Shown one piece after another: positions 10,501 through 18,803 of a DNA stretch of 64,000 nt (position 1 is the stretch's first letter; every line of letters begins with the position of its first letter). Origin of the DNA: JBLMZI01 sp050258755 (GTDB lineage: Bacteria > Bacillota > Syntrophomonadia > Syntrophomonadales > DTU052); contig JBLMZI010000006.1 in the NCBI GenBank assembly GCA_050258755.1, positions 248,001 to 312,000 of the forward strand. The letters run 5' to 3'. Under the pieces are notes generated by a model. The model was not told the origin of the DNA. It saw only the letters and a program-made list of their open reading frames with translations, and ran no database searches. A program made the translations under genes and the position numbers.

Positions 10501-10900
10501 GATTTTCAATGCGCTGAAATACAGCGAACCCCGTGGGCAGATCACTCTGGGATGCTCGGTTGGCCGAACCCAATTTGCTTACCCCTGGCCGGGGATGGAG
10601 TCGGCTGCCTCCATAGACCGCCTTTCCGCCGACTTTGAACCACCGCGGCATGAAGTTGTTATTCGCGTCCAGGACACGGGCATGGGCATTCTTCCGGAAG
10701 ATATCCCGCATATTTTCGAGCGCTTTTATATGGGCTCCCGCGCCCGTTCCACGGGCGGCGGCAGCAGCGGACTCGGTCTCGCGGTAGCAAAAGAGATCAT
10801 TGAATACCACCGTGGCCGAATCTGGGTGGAGAGCACCCCGGAGGTTGGAAGCACGTTTTATATCGCACTGCCGCTGGCCGGACCGGTCTCCGCTTCTTAA
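7502..10900 (+). CDS. 7TMR-DISM hybrid protein: pseudokinase, receiver, then active histidine kinase
   Basis: 1132 residues. A signal/anchor helix is followed by an extracellular beta-sandwich (about 40-215, 7TMR-DISM extracellular type 2), seven membrane helices (about 215-420), a first kinase-like module, a receiver (acceptor D743 in VMIDASMPGISG), a coiled coil (about 820-860) and a second kinase module with H881 in SNISHDLRTPMT and an intact HATPase (N box, DTGMGI, GLGLAV). In the first module the phospho-accepting histidine is replaced by D442 (KTSDELRSPLN), and its ATPase part lacks the N-box asparagine and the DxGxG motif, so it should be catalytically dead. The gene follows an OmpR-type regulator and probably phosphorylates it. 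Extracellular DISMED2 domains are thought to bind carbohydrates or related ligands. It is convergent with the Tad operon. Confidence 0.9.
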   Translation: MANRTRSRWIRSVILAAVLVSIVFFPFKLSAPAPTIARAKAGELDISGVSFQDASLISLQGQWTFYWKQLLSPAALQRGEGKPNGWMTLPDTWNDHIVNGKPLPGPGYATFRLLIQLPPGTDQELGLRVPPAYTAYKIWVNGKTASAGQVSSTARDIKPGYLVNTIYFWPKNNQVEIVLQVANTEHQRGGPWQRILFGTADQITNHHDREMLLESSLFGAFLIIGLYHLWLYYLRRKDIAPLYFGLFCILFGLRVLLLGEALFYQILPNLPWEVGIKTEFISYYLGVPLFTQFIYGLFQQDMPRRSVIATWTLTIPFVLLTLFGAARDYSGTLPYFQMLTTIPLVFVTISIGRAIWNRREGAATIGLGCLLFSMTIINDILYFQEKVAWGTISQYGFLFFVLIQSAVISTRYAKAYANIEEISEKLLTMDRLKDEFLNKTSDELRSPLNTVIDLAETTLKGASENLNATQKTNLSMIITTGGRLIDLVNNLLDYTRLRNSDLTLRIEPVDIRQIVDVVFLLYRPVAPHRIRLTNDVPYHLPLAAADESRLHQIFSTLINYLLRENAAGIISISAEAIESTIQIRIQHSGLDRFRDDVLQILHRDALADLDNGVRFDDQWAGLAFGIARGLIELHGGSIRTLEGLDTGIAFEVTLPASEVARQIAVSWTDVPEQSGQSEEPALDAISEAHARILIADDDPIMLRILTHQLTMEGYTVVSATNGFEILDRIEPLSEAPFDLVMIDASMPGISGYEVCTRIRTRHSLTELPVLILIASYSADNILAAFAAGANDFVSKPYDRQILLARVKMLLELRKATARESAGAKELEQLNLKMREFTGDLELKVRERTIALERSNLVLARMNDDLTRMEMSRSRLLSNISHDLRTPMTLIRGYLEAILDGVVTDSEQTEKYLQIIHNRIMDIIRITGELFELTQLESRLVTLNTQSVLVAELMRRVHATYLLDVEAAGGILKLELPSDIAAAGIRVDIDLNKMDRVFANLIFNALKYSEPRGQITLGCSVGRTQFAYPWPGMESAASIDRLSADFEPPRHEVVIRVQDTGMGILPEDIPHIFERFYMGSRARSTGGGSSGLGLAVAKEIIEYHRGRIWVESTPEVGSTFYIALPLAGPVSAS

Positions 10901-10927
10901 GGCCTCACTCACACACTGGGCTGTAGG

Positions 10928-11743
10928 CTATACCCGCACGACACCGTGCAATATCGCAAGCCCGCTTCGGCAGACAGCAGGCCAAATCGATTTCATGCCG
11001 TGAAGACCCGAACCCAAGCCCCAAATCGAGAAGGATACCCCCGCAAGCAATGCTGAAAGGCCCAGCAGCCAACGTATCCCTTTAAGCCCCAATACACGCC
11101 GAGGCTTGTCCGGTTCCACCATTCTTGCGCTATTTGAAAACCCATCGCTGATCCCGGTCGGCTCACCAATCTGTAGGCATTCTTGCTGGTCCCTCAACTC
11201 AGTGGGCTCGTCCAGCATGTCCTCCAACCCCGCCGCCTGTTCCACAAGCTGATCATAACCGCCGAACAGTCTTTGCGGTTGATAGGTCTGAAACCGTTCG
11301 CTAAAAAGCCGTTTCAGTTTGAAAACGGGATCAACCGGCAGGATGGCCGGCAAGTAAGCCATTCCTACCGTGCCATAGGCTGGATTAACAAAGATAAGCC
11401 GCTCATCCAGGAGAAATCCCGCGTCATCGAGCAGATACCGGCGTGCCATTACGATTGTCCGTACAATCCGGCGAAAGAGTTCGTCAGCCGGAATACCCTG
11501 AGCCCGGCCCAGGTACTGCACCAGCGGAATCCAACCATCCAACTGGTAGTAAAGGCGTTCACGCCCTTCCAGCCCTTCCGCTTGAACCGGCAGCAGCCCT
11601 TCGACTGAATTTCGGACGATCATTTTAATCTGAAACGGGGAAAAGCCTCCGTCCTCAGCCCGTTTCCTGGACTCAACCACCAGACAGCGTCTTCCCGGTT
11701 CATCCGAATAGAAAAGTAAGAAACCATGATAATTCTCAGCCAT
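10928..11743 (-). CDS. DUF6382-like protein at the end of the Tad operon
   Basis: 271 residues from the ATG at 11743, with GAGGGGGA upstream. The N-terminal ~170 residues resemble the DUF6382 domain that in Firmicutes Tad clusters usually precedes a C-terminal FHA domain; here the pattern 'EGLLPVQAEGLEGRERLYYQLDG' and a later 'DERLIFVNPAYGTVGMAYLP' are visible. No FHA domain follows. Instead a linker and one or two hydrophobic segments (about 222-265) form the C-terminus. It is the last gene of the pilus operon, 14 bases after the prepilin peptidase. The role is unknown, though a link to pilus assembly or its signalling is likely from position. The domain call rests on memory of the family pattern. 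Confidence 0.7.
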   Translation of the reverse strand: MAENYHGFLLFYSDEPGRRCLVVESRKRAEDGGFSPFQIKMIVRNSVEGLLPVQAEGLEGRERLYYQLDGWIPLVQYLGRAQGIPADELFRRIVRTIVMARRYLLDDAGFLLDERLIFVNPAYGTVGMAYLPAILPVDPVFKLKRLFSERFQTYQPQRLFGGYDQLVEQAAGLEDMLDEPTELRDQQECLQIGEPTGISDGFSNSARMVEPDKPRRVLGLKGIRWLLGLSALLAGVSFSIWGLGSGLHGMKSIWPAVCRSGLAILHGVVRV

Positions 11744-11757
11744 GACGCACTCCCCCT

Positions 11758-12264
11758 CTATATATAGGATGACAGGCCCAGGCCGGCCATAAGAACGCCG
11801 GGCACGACCACCACGGTGAAAGGAAACACGGCTGCGGGTTCCCGCGACTGGGCATACGGAACCAGCCGCAGGCTGATCACAGCGTAAAGCAAATACCGGT
11901 ATAAGATCCGCATCCGGGTTCGTAACACACCACGATAAAGCATAAGTGCGACCGCGGTTGGCAATGCCGCCATCACCGAAAAGGCGAAACTCCAGGCCGC
12001 GAATTCCGGTCCCATTACCGCCCCGATCGCCGCGAAAAGCTTAATATCACCACCGCCGAGCGTCCCCATACGAAAGAACGGATATAGGGCTACAACCGGC
12101 AGCAGCAGTCCGGCAGCGCTTATCCCCAGACCGGGCAGCCCGGCTTGGAAGGCGCCGATAAGCAGGCCGGCGCACGCCGCCGGTGCGGTCAGCCAGTTTG
12201 GAACTATACTGTAGTTCACGTCCATAATGAGCGCCAGCAGCAATAAAAAAGCCAATACAGCCAA
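11758..12264 (-). CDS. tadV: Prepilin peptidase (A24 family, TadV/CpaA-like)
   Basis: About 168 residues and almost entirely membrane-embedded, with roughly five to six hydrophobic helices. The two catalytic aspartates of A24 aspartic peptidases are visible: one in LIMDVNYSIVPNWLT and one in GGGDIKLFAA. It lacks the N-terminal methylase domain of PilD, as is usual for the Tad type. It should cleave the leader of the Flp pilin and of the TadE/F pseudopilins encoded just upstream. No ATG is available at the start: the frame offers TTG at 12264 or CTG at 12279, the latter closer to the GGAGGGGAG that overlaps the end of the previous gene, so the exact start is uncertain. Confidence 0.88.
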   Translation of the reverse strand: MAVLAFLLLLALIMDVNYSIVPNWLTAPAACAGLLIGAFQAGLPGLGISAAGLLLPVVALYPFFRMGTLGGGDIKLFAAIGAVMGPEFAAWSFAFSVMAALPTAVALMLYRGVLRTRMRILYRYLLYAVISLRLVPYAQSREPAAVFPFTVVVVPGVLMAGLGLSSYI

Positions 12265-12275
12265 TTCAATCCCAG

Positions 12276-12914
12276 TCAGGATGTCTCCCCTCCTATCTTG
12301 TCATCCATCCAGGCCCGCTCTACTGCCGTGTGGGTAATCATCAGGCCCCGGCGCGAAAAAAACGGCACCACAAGGTCTAACTTGTATTCAACAATCACAA
12401 CCACGTTTTCCGGGTTTGCCTCCGGACCCGTCGGGGCACGCTCAGAGTCGGCCCGCCACGGATTAGCCATCCGAACCCGGGTACACTCAATGCTTCCGGG
12501 GAGAATAACCCCTTCCAGCCAGTTGCGGCTGTCGATTTCCTCGTCAACCAGCATGGTTGCCAGTGTATCCAGGGCCGCCTGACTTCCCGCCTCTCTGGCC
12601 CCAGCCAGCGCCTTCTGAACAAGCTCGCCCTGGAAGACTGCCGGGACTTTTTGTTCGGCGGCCGCTTCCAGATTATCGGTCCCTGCTTGCACAATATTGA
12701 GTGCATACGCATAAACAGCAAGCTGCTTTGCCGCTTCCCCGGCTGCGTGGTCAATAAATGCATAGGCCAAGCCAATCCGCAGAAAATTGATCAGCAGCAG
12801 CATCAGCGCTATCACCAGCGGAAACACCGCCGCCGCTTCCAGCGTAACGCTTCCGCTCACCCTTCTGCCCCGAAGCCATCCGATGCAATCAATAGACCGA
12901 ATACACCCGTTCAT
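12276..12914 (-). CDS. TadE/TadF-like pseudopilin of the Tad pilus
   Basis: 212 residues from the ATG at 12914, which follows a strong GGGGAGGTG. A short basic N-terminus precedes the prepilin-like stretch GSVTLEAAAVFPLVIALM, where Glu and the following hydrophobic helix match TadE-type minor pilins cut by the prepilin peptidase. The rest is a soluble extracellular domain. It overlaps the end of the preceding gene by 26 bases, indicating translational coupling. TadE and TadF proteins are needed for assembly of Flp fibres. Which of the two names fits cannot be decided from sequence alone. Confidence 0.8.
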   Translation of the reverse strand: MNGCIRSIDCIGWLRGRRVSGSVTLEAAAVFPLVIALMLLLINFLRIGLAYAFIDHAAGEAAKQLAVYAYALNIVQAGTDNLEAAAEQKVPAVFQGELVQKALAGAREAGSQAALDTLATMLVDEEIDSRNWLEGVILPGSIECTRVRMANPWRADSERAPTGPEANPENVVVIVEYKLDLVVPFFSRRGLMITHTAVERAWMDDKIGGETS

Positions 12915-14796
12915 CAAGATAGCACCTCCCCCTGAGGAAACGCGTTCCAAATGGGCCCCACGCGAGGTCACGGCATCCGGCAAGCGGTAAAAACCACATT
13001 TTCACCGAAACAACCGCCGTCCCATCCACCGCAGTCGAGAGTTGGCTGACGTCCGCCCCGCTGCGCTCTTTGATGCATGTGGTCATCCGTTCCATTTTTC
13101 CATCGTCCCGGTCCCAAACCAACGCCGCCATCCGCAGACAATCCGAATAATCGACCCCGATCACGTTCCGGTTCAGCAAGTTCCGCTCGTCCGGAATCAC
13201 TTCGGTGAGGCCGATGGTCTCGCCATCGAGCAGCTCCAGAACATCAATTCCCGCCTGAAACACACTCGCTCCGGCGGACGCAAGCCCACCATACAGAGGC
13301 CCAAGCGCTTTAAAAACAAATATATAATAGGCGGGACAATCCAGCGCGAAGCGAATTGCCCAAATCCGCACCAGTGCTTCGCGTGAAGACCCGAAAAGAA
13401 TTGTCTCGGCATCCGCCGCTTTAAGCTCAGAGGAGGCTAAATTCTCAAATCGCTGGGTCTGATCCCGTTTTCCCACGATAAATTCATTCAGGTAAAGCTC
13501 ATCCCGCATTGATATCATCATGGCGCCGGGATTCACCAACATAAACAGCTTGTCCTCCGCAGCCCCAAGCTCTGCCATCGCTTCTTCCGGGGTCATAAAA
13601 CCGGCTGATAAATCGCTGACCAATTCCGGATTCCGCGCGTCGAAAGCTTTCTGTTCATATTTTGCCCGGAGTGTCCGGGCAACGCTTTCCCCCTGGTTTC
13701 CCTCATTGCCCGGCAATCCGTTGTAAGAAGCCGGTTCAAAGCGTTCACAATCGTTGATGAACTGATTTTCGCTGCCTGTTGCGGTCATTCGTTTCAGGAT
13801 GGCATTATTGCTGGCTGACACGTTTTCCGCCGCGGTTTGGGCTTCTTCGAGGCGACCGACGGCAGCCCGGTCCGCTGCCAGAATTTCCTTTTCGATCGCA
13901 GCCGGGTCCGTCATCTTACTTGCGCTTGCCGTCAATTCTTTGATCTCATCCAGTTCCGCACTTGAATCCCGAATGTCCTGTTCCAGCTCCAGCGCTTCTC
14001 TTCCCTGCTTTTGAATCTCCGTCCGAATCCGGTGCATACGGACTTTGATCCTGCCAATTTCCGACCGAAGCTGCTCGCATTCCTGCTGGACATATTTACT
14101 TTCTTCCTCGGCCTTTCGTGCAGCAGTATAGGAGCCATGGCAGATAATTTCCGCCAGTTCATCCAGACGCCGTTCGCGTTCGGCCAGCTTTGCTTCCAAA
14201 ACCTTTTTTGCGCGGTTTTCCGCCAGGTATTTATCCACCCCGCTTTTCACGTTGATTTCCCGTTCCGAGCGCTGCCGCAGTGTGCTGTCTAGGCTCTGAA
14301 GATCCTGGGCGCGGTGCCGATTCCGGCTGAAACAAGTTAACAAATCTTTCATCCCCGCTAACTTCTCGAACAAATTCCGTCCTAGATCCACAGGTGCCCG
14401 GTATTTCATCTCTTCCAAAATCTGCTGCCGGAGCGTCTCTGGATCATCCAGCGGATAGATACCCTGCACGGAAGCCGATTCGACCTGACAATCGAGCAGG
14501 ATAAAATTCTGGTTCCGGCCGCTCTGCAGATTCCATTGCAAGTAATTTTGAAAAGCCCGGCTGCGGTCGGCCTGTGCAGCCGAATTCATCCCATATAGGC
14601 CATAACGGTTTCGCAAATCAGTGTGGTAATCTGCCAGCATTGAACGAGCCGCTGCATTCATCGCCCGCCGCGACTGATTCTGTGCCAACCGGATCCGCCC
14701 TAAATCGATGAGCAGGCCAAAAAACAAAATGACGGACATCATTATGATTGCGGTGTACATGGTTACCGCGCCGCGCTCTTCAAACAGGCATCTCAT
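12889..14796 (-). CDS. Large Tad-locus surface protein (DUF5702/TadG-like)
   Basis: 635 residues from the ATG at 14796, which overlaps the TGA of the preceding gene (ATGA). The N-terminus has the TadE/G-like start ERGAVTMYTAIIMMSVILFF, a membrane helix, then 'RSMLADYHTDLRNRYGLYGM', typical of DUF5702 proteins in Firmicutes Tad clusters. Residues about 165-330 are highly charged and heptad-rich, predicting a long coiled coil; the remainder is a C-terminal extracellular domain. It is probably a cell-surface or pseudopilin-associated structural component. The family name is from pattern recall. Location and gene order make a pilus role likely. Confidence 0.75.
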   Translation of the reverse strand: MRCLFEERGAVTMYTAIIMMSVILFFGLLIDLGRIRLAQNQSRRAMNAAARSMLADYHTDLRNRYGLYGMNSAAQADRSRAFQNYLQWNLQSGRNQNFILLDCQVESASVQGIYPLDDPETLRQQILEEMKYRAPVDLGRNLFEKLAGMKDLLTCFSRNRHRAQDLQSLDSTLRQRSEREINVKSGVDKYLAENRAKKVLEAKLAERERRLDELAEIICHGSYTAARKAEEESKYVQQECEQLRSEIGRIKVRMHRIRTEIQKQGREALELEQDIRDSSAELDEIKELTASASKMTDPAAIEKEILAADRAAVGRLEEAQTAAENVSASNNAILKRMTATGSENQFINDCERFEPASYNGLPGNEGNQGESVARTLRAKYEQKAFDARNPELVSDLSAGFMTPEEAMAELGAAEDKLFMLVNPGAMMISMRDELYLNEFIVGKRDQTQRFENLASSELKAADAETILFGSSREALVRIWAIRFALDCPAYYIFVFKALGPLYGGLASAGASVFQAGIDVLELLDGETIGLTEVIPDERNLLNRNVIGVDYSDCLRMAALVWDRDDGKMERMTTCIKERSGADVSQLSTAVDGTAVVSVKMWFLPLAGCRDLAWGPFGTRFLRGRCYLDERVYSVY

Positions 14797-15656
14797 TTTT
14801 CCCCTCCTTGCATGACTGATTCCCCGCTGCCGGTTTTGCTCTGACAAACCTTACATGGAACGTACCCACGGCTTTCCGCCTCGGCTGCACTTTGAAACCG
14901 GATCATGTTCTTCGGGAGAATCCGTGCCGCCCACTCACAGCCCGTCCCCGGCAAGTGATAGACCCAGGTTTTTTTCGTCGGACAGCTCTGATAGGTTGAG
15001 GCCACATATTCTCCGACCTGCTTTTGCGGCACTTCCTGACCGTCATCCGTGAACAAACCCTTGCAGTATTCGGCGACCTGGCCAAGGTATTCAGTCCCTA
15101 GATCGAGATTTCGGATCCATTCCGCAGGTTCAATTACAGCGGAAACTGCTTCGGTTCCGGCCGGGCGACGGCCCCCTGCCAGAAAAGGGATACCGCCCGG
15201 CGCAAAGAGTGCTGCCCGCGCCTTTACGATCACCGTTTGGGTAAAAAGCCGGTTTTGAAAAGCAATCTGGTGCCCAGGATCGCCTTGGATCACCAAATGC
15301 AGCTGCCCCGGCGCCATCCTTAATGTCAAAGCGGTATCGGCCTGCATCAGCTTGCGCTGAACCAGTTCACTGCCAGACCTGTTGTTCATCAGCCGCCAGT
15401 AGAGGCCGTCTGACCCATCGGAGGAAAAGGTGCCGTCATTCAGACTTCGGCGGCTGTTCGTCCAGGTCTCAGCCGCCTGCATCGCAGTCATGGTTCCGGC
15501 TTCTGCCATGACAAGATGCTGGTAAAGATGCATGCCGAAGTACAAAATTCCAAAGAACAGACACAAAATCGTTGGGAACACAATGCTTGTCTCCAGGGTA
15601 TAACTGCCGCGCCTTGTTTTCAGGGCCGCAATTCCGAGCTTTATCATCAAGCCCAT
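14793..15656 (-). CDS. tadE: TadE-like pseudopilin with large C-terminal domain
   Basis: 287 residues from the ATG at 15656, preceded by AGGAG; the frame is open another 17 codons but that start has no ribosome binding site. The prepilin-type sequence GSYTLETSIVFPTILCLFFG near residue 16 gives the cleavage site and transmembrane helix. The extracellular part is longer than classical TadE and ends with 'CPTKKTWVYHLPGTGCEWAARILPKNMI' followed by 'RGYVPCKVC', a cysteine-containing segment that could form disulfides or bind metal. It sits between the flp pilin and the DUF5702-like protein, with ATGA overlap to the latter. Confidence 0.82.
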   Translation of the reverse strand: MGLMIKLGIAALKTRRGSYTLETSIVFPTILCLFFGILYFGMHLYQHLVMAEAGTMTAMQAAETWTNSRRSLNDGTFSSDGSDGLYWRLMNNRSGSELVQRKLMQADTALTLRMAPGQLHLVIQGDPGHQIAFQNRLFTQTVIVKARAALFAPGGIPFLAGGRRPAGTEAVSAVIEPAEWIRNLDLGTEYLGQVAEYCKGLFTDDGQEVPQKQVGEYVASTYQSCPTKKTWVYHLPGTGCEWAARILPKNMIRFQSAAEAESRGYVPCKVCQSKTGSGESVMQGGEK

Positions 15657-15669
15657 CTTGATTGTGCTC

Positions 15670-15879
15670 CTATTTTCCGACGTTCTGAGCCGGCACGATC
15701 GCTTCACCCGGTTGACCGGCCGCCTGCTGGGCCTGTCCCAAAAAATGATTGAACCATTTGACCAGCTGTTCCCGCATCACCACGGCGATACCTACGATGA
15801 CAACCATCAAAATGACCATTTCCACCGTTTCAACGCCGTCCTGATCCATCCAAAACCGCCTGATTTCGTCTACTATCAC
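15670..15879 (-). CDS. flp: Flp-like type IVb pilin subunit
   Basis: 69 residues: a charged N-terminus, then DQDGVETVEMVILMVVIVGIAVVM. The G-V-E-x-V-E pattern followed by a single hydrophobic helix is the hallmark of Flp1-like pilins, where the peptidase cuts after the glycine and the glutamate is conserved. It lies between tadC and tadE, 21 bases after the former, as expected for the major pilin in a compact Tad operon. A GAAAGGGGGTGAAAG-type ribosome binding site directly upstream suggests strong translation, fitting a structural subunit. Confidence 0.85.
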   Translation of the reverse strand: MIVDEIRRFWMDQDGVETVEMVILMVVIVGIAVVMREQLVKWFNHFLGQAQQAAGQPGEAIVPAQNVGK

Positions 15880-15900
15880 GCTTTCACCCCCTTTCGCAAA

Positions 15901-16761
15901 TTACCACCCCATGCTCAGCATGGCTGGTGCCAGGACAATCAGTCCGATCGCAGAAAAGACCATTGCCATCGGAATAACCAACTTGGATCCAGCTTCTTCC
16001 CCCAGGCGCCGGACCATGTCCTTACGTCGGGCCCAGGCTTCTACAGCAAGGCTGCGCAAGGCCCCGCTGCCTTCCGCGTTTCCGCGGCTGAGACTCATGA
16101 GAATAATCGTTACCAGGCGATTCAGTTCCGGCAGCCGGCAGCGCGCAGCCAAATCTTCAAAAGCCTGAACGGTGGGTTTTCCGCCTGAAACCTCTATCAT
16201 TACCCTGGTCAATTCACGATACAGCGGCCGTTCTTCTGCTTGGTCCTGAATCAGTTTCCGAATCGCGGTCATCAGGGGCATTCCGGCATCCAGCAAAAGG
16301 CCCAGCGTGCTCACAACCGCGGGAAGATCCAGCAGGATCGCCCTTTTTCGGTTCTCCAGCCGGGTCAGCAATTCGTGATCAGGAAGCCAGATCATGAGAC
16401 CCATTGTCGCCAATCCCAGCATCACAAAAGAAAAGCTCACTGAACCAACCAGCCCAAAGCTCACGAACAACAAACTGGTGACCAATCCATAAGCGACTTT
16501 CTGGGCCAGGTGAATGAGTCCCCAAAACCCCGCTCCGCGCTCACCGAGCAGTTCAAGCAGCATCTGAACCGTTTCCGGATTGGCCTGCATCCGCAAGCTG
16601 ATGTTTAGCCTGCGTGCGATTTGCCACGAAAGCGGCGCCAAAAATCGAAGCCGAAAGCCGTACTCGGTCATCGCAGCTGACGTTGTGACGTCCGGTTTGC
16701 CGGCTGCTCGGTTCAAAGCCAGCCCCAGTCCCCAGATCCCAATCAATAAAAGCACCTTCAT
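15901..16761 (-). CDS. tadC: Tad inner-membrane platform protein TadC
   Basis: 286 residues with a T2SSF (GspF-like) domain: membrane helices at about 1-20, 95-140 and 265-286 flank a helical cytoplasmic part containing 'RKRAILLDLPAVVSTLGLLLDAGMPL' and 'RCRLPELNRLVTIILMS'. TadB and TadC form the platform that the TadA ATPase drives. The ATG at 16761 has AAAGGT upstream and lies three bases after tadB, so expression is coupled. Confidence 0.88.
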   Translation of the reverse strand: MKVLLLIGIWGLGLALNRAAGKPDVTTSAAMTEYGFRLRFLAPLSWQIARRLNISLRMQANPETVQMLLELLGERGAGFWGLIHLAQKVAYGLVTSLLFVSFGLVGSVSFSFVMLGLATMGLMIWLPDHELLTRLENRKRAILLDLPAVVSTLGLLLDAGMPLMTAIRKLIQDQAEERPLYRELTRVMIEVSGGKPTVQAFEDLAARCRLPELNRLVTIILMSLSRGNAEGSGALRSLAVEAWARRKDMVRRLGEEAGSKLVIPMAMVFSAIGLIVLAPAMLSMGW

Positions 16762-16764
16762 ACG

Positions 16765-17568
16765 TTATACCTTTATCTCCATGATCCGCTGCGATAACCA
16801 CGCAGCTGCAGCCAACAGCCCTAAAGCGAACAGCATTACTCCATATCCCTGCCAGGTGGCAAACAGCGAACTGGTATACCCTTCACCACCGGCATTCAGC
16901 AAACAAAGAAAGACCACCGGCATTCCCATCAGCATGCGCTGTTCCAACCGCGGCCGGGCCAGTAAAATCTCGATTTCCTGTTCCAGCTCGATTTTCTCAC
17001 GAATGATTTCGGCCGAGCGCCTTGAAACCTCAACCAGATTTCCCCCTGCCTGTTTACAGATACTGATGACGTCTGCGAAATTGCCGATGTCCTCCATCCC
17101 GGCCCGGAAGCTGAAATCCTGCAGCGCATGGTCCAACGGGTCGTTCATCTCCAGCCGGCAGCAGATCAGGTCCAATTCGCGCAGAATCATCGTATCCGGA
17201 TTCGAATAGAGGATCCGGAGGTCTCGCAGTGCGCATTGGAACGCGCTTTCGACCGAGCGCCCGGCGCTCAGGGCAACCGAGAGCGCATACAAGGCATCAC
17301 GAAACTGCCGGGAAAGCTCATCCCGCCTTTGCTTGTTGAGATTTCCTGCCCGGTATCGCGGGTAGAGCAAACCGGCTGGCGACAAGAGCAATGCCAGAAT
17401 CGGCTGCTGAAAAAATAGCATCCCGATCCCAAAAGCCCCTCCGAGACCAATCGCCAAATACGCTGCTTTTTCACGGCCGGAAAGCCGGTATTCCCGGTAG
17501 TTTGTCGGTGCTTTTGGCATCTGGCCCGATCGGAACAATGCCGCAAACTCAGTCGATCCCAGCTTCAT
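16765..17568 (-). CDS. tadB: Tad inner-membrane platform protein TadB
   Basis: 267 residues. Membrane helices near 37-75 and 210-260 flank a T2SSF domain with 'RQFRDALYALSVALSAGRSVESAF' and 'ISICKQAGGNLVEVSRRSAEIIREKIELE'. Its ATG overlaps the tadA stop codon (ATGA at 17565-17568), indicating coupled translation. Together with TadC it forms the membrane platform for pilin extrusion. Confidence 0.88.
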   Translation of the reverse strand: MKLGSTEFAALFRSGQMPKAPTNYREYRLSGREKAAYLAIGLGGAFGIGMLFFQQPILALLLSPAGLLYPRYRAGNLNKQRRDELSRQFRDALYALSVALSAGRSVESAFQCALRDLRILYSNPDTMILRELDLICCRLEMNDPLDHALQDFSFRAGMEDIGNFADVISICKQAGGNLVEVSRRSAEIIREKIELEQEIEILLARPRLEQRMLMGMPVVFLCLLNAGGEGYTSSLFATWQGYGVMLFALGLLAAAAWLSQRIMEIKV

Positions 17569-18803
17569 ACGGCGGCCTCCTGGATTGCCAGACCTGCCGA
17601 GGCCATTTTGCGCCCGTGGATCAGCATACCAGCGCGTTGAAGCGTCATTATTTCCTGAGAAACCGCGTTCTCAGCCGGTTTCAGTTCAAACAACGGATTC
17701 AGCACGATTTCACCGGAGATGCAGTCTACAATTTCAACGATTTCCATCACCCGTCGGCTGCCATCGCGAAGCCGCCCGAGATGGATGATGACATCAATGG
17801 CGGATGCGATCTGCCGCCGGATCACATCAATCGGTAATACGGCCGCAGTAAGAACCATCGTTTCCAGCCGGCTAATCATATCCTGGGTGGAATTCGCATG
17901 GGCTGTTGATAGCGACCCTTCGTGGCCGGTGTTCATCGCCTGCAGCATATCCAAGGCTTCGGCGCCGCGGACCTCGCCAACCACAATTCGGTCCGGCCGC
18001 ATACGCAGCGACGAACGAATCAGATCCCGTATCGTGATCTCCCCCTTCCCTTCCGTGTTCGGGTTTCGGGTCTCCAGGCTGACCAAATTCTCGATCGATG
18101 TCAGTTGCAGCTCTGCCGAATCCTCGATAGTAACAATCCGTTCATTGGCGGGAATGAATCCGGACAACAGGTTTAAAAAAGTGGTTTTCCCGGAACCGGT
18201 CCCGCCGCTGACCAGGATGTTGTATCTGGCCCGGACGAGCCGAGCCAGATCATTAAGCGCTTCCTCGGTCAGGGTCCCATTTGCGGTCATGGTCTCCGGT
18301 GAAAATGGTCTTTCCGGGAACTTGCGGATCGTCAGCGCCGGCCCCTTCAAAGCCACCGGCGGAAGCACGACGGATACCCGGGATCCATCCGGCAACCGGG
18401 CATCCACGATTGGGACTGATTCATTCACTGACCGGTTGACCGAGGCAACAATGGACTGAATCACATGTTCAAGCCGCTCCCGGCTTTCGAAGTAAACGTC
18501 ACTGCGTTCAGTGATCCCGCATCGTTCGATAAAGATCTCTTCGTGGTTGTTGACCATGATTTCCGTAATGGTTGGATCCTGCAGCAGCGGCTGAAGCACA
18601 TCCAGCCGGCGCATGGCGTTGAAGATATGTTCCGCGATTTGCTGTTTTTCCGGGAGCGCGATATACGTCCGCCGGCTTTGATCCATCACCGCCGTCAGAA
18701 TGAGATCCCGCACCTCTTCATCGCTTCGCCGCACAGACAAATCCAGCCTTTCAGTCACAGCGCTCTTGATTTCACGGATAACCGGGTACAGCGCTTCACG
18801 CAT
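17565..18803 (-). CDS. tadA: Tad secretion ATPase TadA/CpaF
   Basis: 412 residues from the ATG at 18803, which overlaps the end of tadZ (ATGCGTGA). A helical N-terminal domain is followed by the secretion-ATPase core: Walker A in VSGGTGSGKTTFLNLL, an Asp box, a Walker B/His box region with RPDRIVVGEVRGAEALDMLQAMNTGHEG and STAHANS. All catalytic motifs are intact. It should act as a hexamer at the membrane and power assembly, and perhaps retraction, of Flp pili. The longer open frame upstream lies inside tadZ and is not expected to be used. Confidence 0.93.
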   Translation of the reverse strand: MREALYPVIREIKSAVTERLDLSVRRSDEEVRDLILTAVMDQSRRTYIALPEKQQIAEHIFNAMRRLDVLQPLLQDPTITEIMVNNHEEIFIERCGITERSDVYFESRERLEHVIQSIVASVNRSVNESVPIVDARLPDGSRVSVVLPPVALKGPALTIRKFPERPFSPETMTANGTLTEEALNDLARLVRARYNILVSGGTGSGKTTFLNLLSGFIPANERIVTIEDSAELQLTSIENLVSLETRNPNTEGKGEITIRDLIRSSLRMRPDRIVVGEVRGAEALDMLQAMNTGHEGSLSTAHANSTQDMISRLETMVLTAAVLPIDVIRRQIASAIDVIIHLGRLRDGSRRVMEIVEIVDCISGEIVLNPLFELKPAENAVSQEIMTLQRAGMLIHGRKMASAGLAIQEAAV

